A stretch of 6,008 bases of DNA from Coxiellaceae bacterium (GTDB taxonomy: Bacteria; Pseudomonadota; Gammaproteobacteria; GCA-013414725). A program made the position numbers and the translations under genes. Under the pieces are notes generated by a model. It was not told where the DNA came from, did no database searches, and saw only the letters and a list, made by a program, of their open reading frames with translations. The first letter of the stretch is position 1. Every line of letters begins with the position of its first letter. Positions 5,107-6,008 of this stretch are shown here, one piece after another. The stretch is from the NCBI GenBank assembly GCA_013414725.1, contig CP058706.1, forward strand, positions 2,273,674-2,279,681. The letters run 5' to 3'.

Positions 5107-6008
5107 CTAGTGGCCAATTTTTAATGCATCTAATGGAGCTAAATATGCCTTGCCTAAATCTTCTGCCACAGCGGCATGTGTTACATGATTTTTATAAATA
5201 TTCAACCCATTACGCAGATGAGGATCATCTAATAAAGCTTGATGATAACCTTTGTCAGCCAATGCCACAATAAATGGCAAGGTTGCATTATTCAAAGCAA
5301 AACTCGCCGTCCGCGGCACTGCACCCGGCATATTAGAAACACAATAATGCACCACACCATCCACCACATAAGTTGGATTATCATGCGTAGTGGCATGACT
5401 GGTTTCAAAACATCCGCCCTGATCAATGGACGCATCAACAATCACGGAACCAGGCCGCATTTTACGTAACATGTCACGGGTCACCAATTTAGGTGTTGAA
5501 TGTCCAGGCACTAGCACTGCTCCAATGACTAAATCTGCATCTAAAACTGCCGCCTCAATAGCGGCTGTGGTTGCAAAAATAGTACTGAGTTTACTGCCAA
5601 ATTGCAGATCCAGTTCTTGTAAGCGCTGCAAAGATTTATCCAGCACAGTCACTTGGGCTTCCATCCCCATTGCGACCCGCGCCGCATTAGTGCCCAATAC
5701 TCCGCCCCCAATGACAACCACTTTCCCAGCGGCAACCCCTGGCACCCCGCCTAGCAAAATACCACTACCACCTTGGGCTTTTTCCAAGCAATGGGCCCCT
5801 GCCTGAATTGAAAACCGCCCTGCCACCTCACTCATAGGTGACAGTAAAGGCAAACCTCCGCGATAATCCGTCACTGTCTCGTAGGCAATGGCAATACAGC
5901 CTGATGCTAACAGGGCCTTTGCTTGCTTCGGATCGGGCGCCAAATGCAAATAAGTAAAAATAATTTGGCCTGAACGTAAATAATCATACTCCGCAGGTTG
6001 CGGCTCTT
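5107..6008 (-). CDS. ald: Alanine dehydrogenase, N-terminal part cut by the window edge
   Basis: NAD-dependent oxidative deamination of L-alanine to pyruvate and ammonium, reversible, in the cytosol. The window holds the last 299 residues of a protein usually about 370 long. The first full codons read [14 protein letters not shown], so the family's substrate-binding Lys (KEPQ) falls on the edge. The second substrate-site residue is the His of TYLHLAPDP. The Rossmann motif [10 protein letters not shown] followed by VTVLD binds NAD, and [13 protein letters not shown] carries the conserved catalytic Asp. The C-terminal [13 protein letters not shown] and NNATLPF stretches are typical of the family. 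The gene ends with TAG at 5107-5109, 47 bases before the aminopeptidase. Its start and promoter lie outside the window, and no defect is seen in the part present. Confidence 0.95.
   Translation of the reverse strand, partial: EPQPAEYDYLRSGQIIFTYLHLAPDPKQAKALLASGCIAIAYETVTDYRGGLPLLSPMSEVAGRFSIQAGAHCLEKAQGGSGILLGGVPGVAAGKVVVIGGGVLGTNAARVAMGMEAQVTVLDKSLQRLQELDLQFGSKLSTIFATTAAIEAAVLDADLVIGAVLVPGHSTPKLVTRDMLRKMRPGSVIVDASIDQGGCFETSHATTHDNPTYVVDGVVHYCVSNMPGAVPRTASFALNNATLPFIVALADKGYHQALLDDPHLRNGLNIYKNHVTHAAVAEDLGKAYLAPLDALKIGH

Noticed and set aside
5239..5806. Plus-strand open frames opposite ald
   Set aside because: They are antisense to a conserved enzyme; the composition is that of a shadow frame.

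Overview
The window is AT-rich and every gene I can support lies on the minus strand, so transcription runs from the right edge to the left edge. The metabolic genes are bacterial and look gammaproteobacterial. The large central gene has a eukaryote-like architecture: a Rab-type GTPase fold followed by ribonuclease-inhibitor-type leucine-rich repeats. That combination suggests an intracellular or protist-associated bacterium of the Legionella/Coxiella kind. This taxonomic reading is inference from gene content; no marker gene is present.

Layout in order of transcription: (1) the last 299 residues of alanine dehydrogenase (ald), cut by the right edge; (2) 47 bases later, an intact M17 leucyl aminopeptidase-family protein, probably in the same transcript; (3) a 175-base spacer with a nearly perfect 50-base inverted repeat whose arms each contain a palindrome TTAAC-N3-GTTAA; (4) a gene of about 858 codons for a pseudo-Rab/LRR protein, now split into four open segments by three one-base shifts; (5) a small secreted four-cysteine protein of unknown function; (6) a small hydrophobic membrane protein that also seems to change frame and runs off the left edge.

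The most interesting item is the pseudo-Rab/LRR gene. Its first 177 residues follow a Rab GTPase from the KIVL strand to the last helix, but all five nucleotide-binding motifs are lost or altered. About 140 residues without a recognised motif follow, and then about 16 LRRs. This is the profile expected of a secreted effector acting on host proteins, though no secretion signal is visible. All three breaks, and the apparent break in the small membrane gene, are explained by one missing base in a short A or T run. Homopolymer errors in the assembly, or very recent gene decay, are therefore the main explanations.

ald and the aminopeptidase fit together as peptide and amino-acid catabolism: peptides are trimmed to amino acids, and alanine is deaminated to pyruvate. 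Nothing ties them to the LRR gene beyond position. I saw no RNA gene, CRISPR array, insertion sequence or convincing intrinsic terminator.
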